From an uncultured Rhodospirillaceae bacterium (lineage in GTDB: Bacteria; Pseudomonadota; Alphaproteobacteria; RF32; CAG-239), in contig OMQZ01000053.1 in assembly GCA_900313355.1 (NCBI GenBank), positions 1-6,535 of the forward strand: a DNA stretch of 6,535 nucleotides, in the 5' to 3' direction. The position numbers and the translations under genes are program-made. The notes beneath the pieces are model-generated. The model made no database searches. It saw only the letters and a list, made by a program, of their open reading frames with translations, and was not told the origin of the DNA. The stretch's first letter is position 1, and each line of letters begins with the position of its first letter. This document shows positions 5,822 through 6,535 of this stretch, piece after piece.

Positions 5822-6351
5822 TGGCTGAATACCGAAATTGTGCCGGAATAATCTTATTTAATGATGACGGAAAAGTCCTCATGGGTGCCCGCGCCGACAA
5901 ACGCGGCCGCCAATGGCAATTCCCTCAAGGGGGTATTGAAAAAGGCGAAACGCCCGAACAAGCCGCCCTGCGTGAACTGGAAGAAGAAACCTCCGTTAAA
6001 TCTGCCGAAATCATTATGAGCCTTAATGCGCCGATTTGCTACACCTTTCCGAAAAAAATCCGCGAAGGGCTGGCCGCCAAAGGTCGATCAGAATATATCG
6101 GACAAAAGATGTATTGGTTTTTGGTTCATTTCACGGGCACAAATGATGAAATCAACTTAAACACCCAAACCCCCGAATTCAAGGCTTATGAATGGGCTGA
6201 ACTTGATAAAGCCTATAAAAGGGTGGTTTACTTCAAACGAGCCGTTTACCAAAGAGCCTGTCGCGTATTCAGCCCATATTTAAAAGCATATATTCAAAGG
6301 GCCGAATGTTTGGTCGAAAATGAAGAAACAGAAATAAAAAAAGAAGCATAA
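5821..6351 (+). CDS. rppH: RNA pyrophosphohydrolase RppH (Nudix hydrolase)
   Basis: RppH removes pyrophosphate from the 5' triphosphate end of mRNAs, starting RNase E-dependent decay; alphaproteobacterial members may also hydrolyse diadenosine polyphosphates. The 176-residue protein has the RppH-type start YRNCAGIILFN, the WQFPQGGIEKGETPEQAALR stretch (32-51) and the Nudix box. Gly37, Glu43, Arg51, Glu52, Glu55 and Glu56 are conserved, but the usual Gly near the end of the box is Ser58 (EEETSV). YIGQKMYWFL and the C-terminal YKRVVYFKRAVYQ also fit the RppH group. The start codon overlaps the ctpA stop by one base (TAATG), so translation is probably coupled; no good independent ribosome site is visible. 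It is the last gene of the operon, with a terminator overlapping its stop. Confidence 0.94.
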   Translation: MAEYRNCAGIILFNDDGKVLMGARADKRGRQWQFPQGGIEKGETPEQAALRELEEETSVKSAEIIMSLNAPICYTFPKKIREGLAAKGRSEYIGQKMYWFLVHFTGTNDEINLNTQTPEFKAYEWAELDKAYKRVVYFKRAVYQRACRVFSPYLKAYIQRAECLVENEETEIKKEA

Positions 6352-6366
6352 AACCGCTTCTTTTTT
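6337..6366 (+). terminator. Intrinsic terminator of the gpmI-rppH operon
   Basis: AAAAAAGAAGC (6337-6347) pairs with GCTTCTTTTTT (6356-6366) around an 8-base loop, and the T-run continues as ATTTT. The 5' arm lies in the last rppH codons and the stop codon is in the loop. The A/T symmetry means it could also act on leftward transcripts. Confidence 0.8.
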
Positions 6367-6412
6367 ATTTTGGCGTATCCGGCGAGGTTCTAAAGCTCAG
6401 TTCTCACCTCGC
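6361..6412 (-). repeat. Duplicated 3' end of tRNA-Arg with altered T-arm (att-site scar or tRNA fragment)
   Basis: 6361-6390 is a perfect 30-base copy of 6452-6481, at an offset of 91 bases. It covers the last 20 bases of tRNA-Arg including CCA, plus 10 bases of T-rich flank beyond CCA. In leftward sense the copy also keeps a TTGCGAG 5' T-stem strand just upstream. Where the tRNA has a 7-base T-loop, the copy has a 17-base loop closed by 7 bp (6382-6388 with 6406-6412). No acceptor 5' strand, D-arm or anticodon arm is present, so this is not a functional tRNA. Duplication beyond CCA argues for copied DNA, as with integrase attachment cores. No integrase is present in the window. Confidence 0.7.
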
Positions 6413-6428
6413 AAAACCGAAACAAAAT

Positions 6429-6457
6429 AAAAAAACGATCTTAACGACCGTTTTTTT
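6429..6457 (-). terminator. Intrinsic terminator of tRNA-Arg (leftward)
   Basis: A stem of CGATC (6436-6440) and GACCG (6446-6450) with a 5-base loop is extended by flanking A7/T7 runs. Its one mismatch (A6438/C6448) is a G-U wobble in leftward RNA, and the leftward strand continues as a T-run (TTTTTTTATTTTG). It begins only a few bases after the tRNA CCA end. Confidence 0.7.
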
Positions 6458-6461
6458 ATTT

Positions 6462-6535
6462 TGGCGTATCCGGCGAGGTTCGAACTCGCAACCTTTGGCG
6501 TCGGAGGCCAACACTCTATCCAATTGAGCTACGGA
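6462..6535 (-). tRNA. tRNA-Arg (anticodon CCG), 5' end cut by window edge
   Basis: The leftward sequence folds as a complete tRNA apart from about 3 missing 5' bases. The visible acceptor strand TCCG pairs within CGGATAC. The D-arm is GCTC...GAGT. The anticodon stem TTGGC/GCCAA holds loop CTCCGAC with T33 and anticodon CCG, which reads CGG (Arg). The variable region is 5 bases and the T-arm is GCGAG-TTCGAAC-CTCGC. The discriminator is G and CCA is encoded (plus 6462-6464). Nothing suggests loss of function. Confidence 0.95.

Overview
The window looks like chromosome from an AT-rich alphaproteobacterium. The order gpmI, EnvC-like LytM factor, ctpA, rppH is a familiar alphaproteobacterial arrangement, and the proteins resemble that group. 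Coding sequence is rich in AAA, GAA and ATT. Every complete gene with a visible end stops at TAA. A low-GC, possibly host-associated member is likely, but this assignment is inference from gene order and composition.

Left part (1-1196, leftward). The first 101 bases encode the N-terminus of the tRNA methylthiotransferase MiaB, which runs off the window behind a plausible sigma70-type promoter. To its right are two small leftward genes, 20 bases apart. Both encode short exported proteins of unknown function. The larger has YD-type (RHS-like) tyrosine/aspartate/glycine motifs. The smaller has one motif of similar flavour and a basic C-terminus. A 12-bp hairpin lies between them and miaB.

Divergent intergenic region (1197-1634). 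This stretch is dominated by two tandem copies, 123 bases apart, of a palindromic element. Each copy can fold into a hairpin of about 101 bases with four stems separated by internal loops. It resembles a MITE-like or ERIC-like intergenic repeat. The gpmI promoter sits to its right.

Right part (1635-6351, rightward). Four tightly packed genes form a probable operon: gpmI (glycolysis), an EnvC-like degenerate LytM murein hydrolase activator, ctpA (periplasmic S41 protease) and rppH (RNA 5' pyrophosphohydrolase). EnvC-like factors and CtpA both act in periplasmic cell-wall remodelling. The striking anomaly is an in-frame TAG in the EnvC-like signal peptide, with about 416 downstream codons intact.

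Right edge (6337-6535). The rppH terminator overlaps its stop codon. A leftward tRNA-Arg(CCG) with encoded CCA enters from the right edge, lacking only about 3 bases of its 5' end. Its own terminator follows. Beyond that is a second copy of the tRNA 3' end with altered T-arm sequence, resembling an attachment-site scar or a tRNA fragment.
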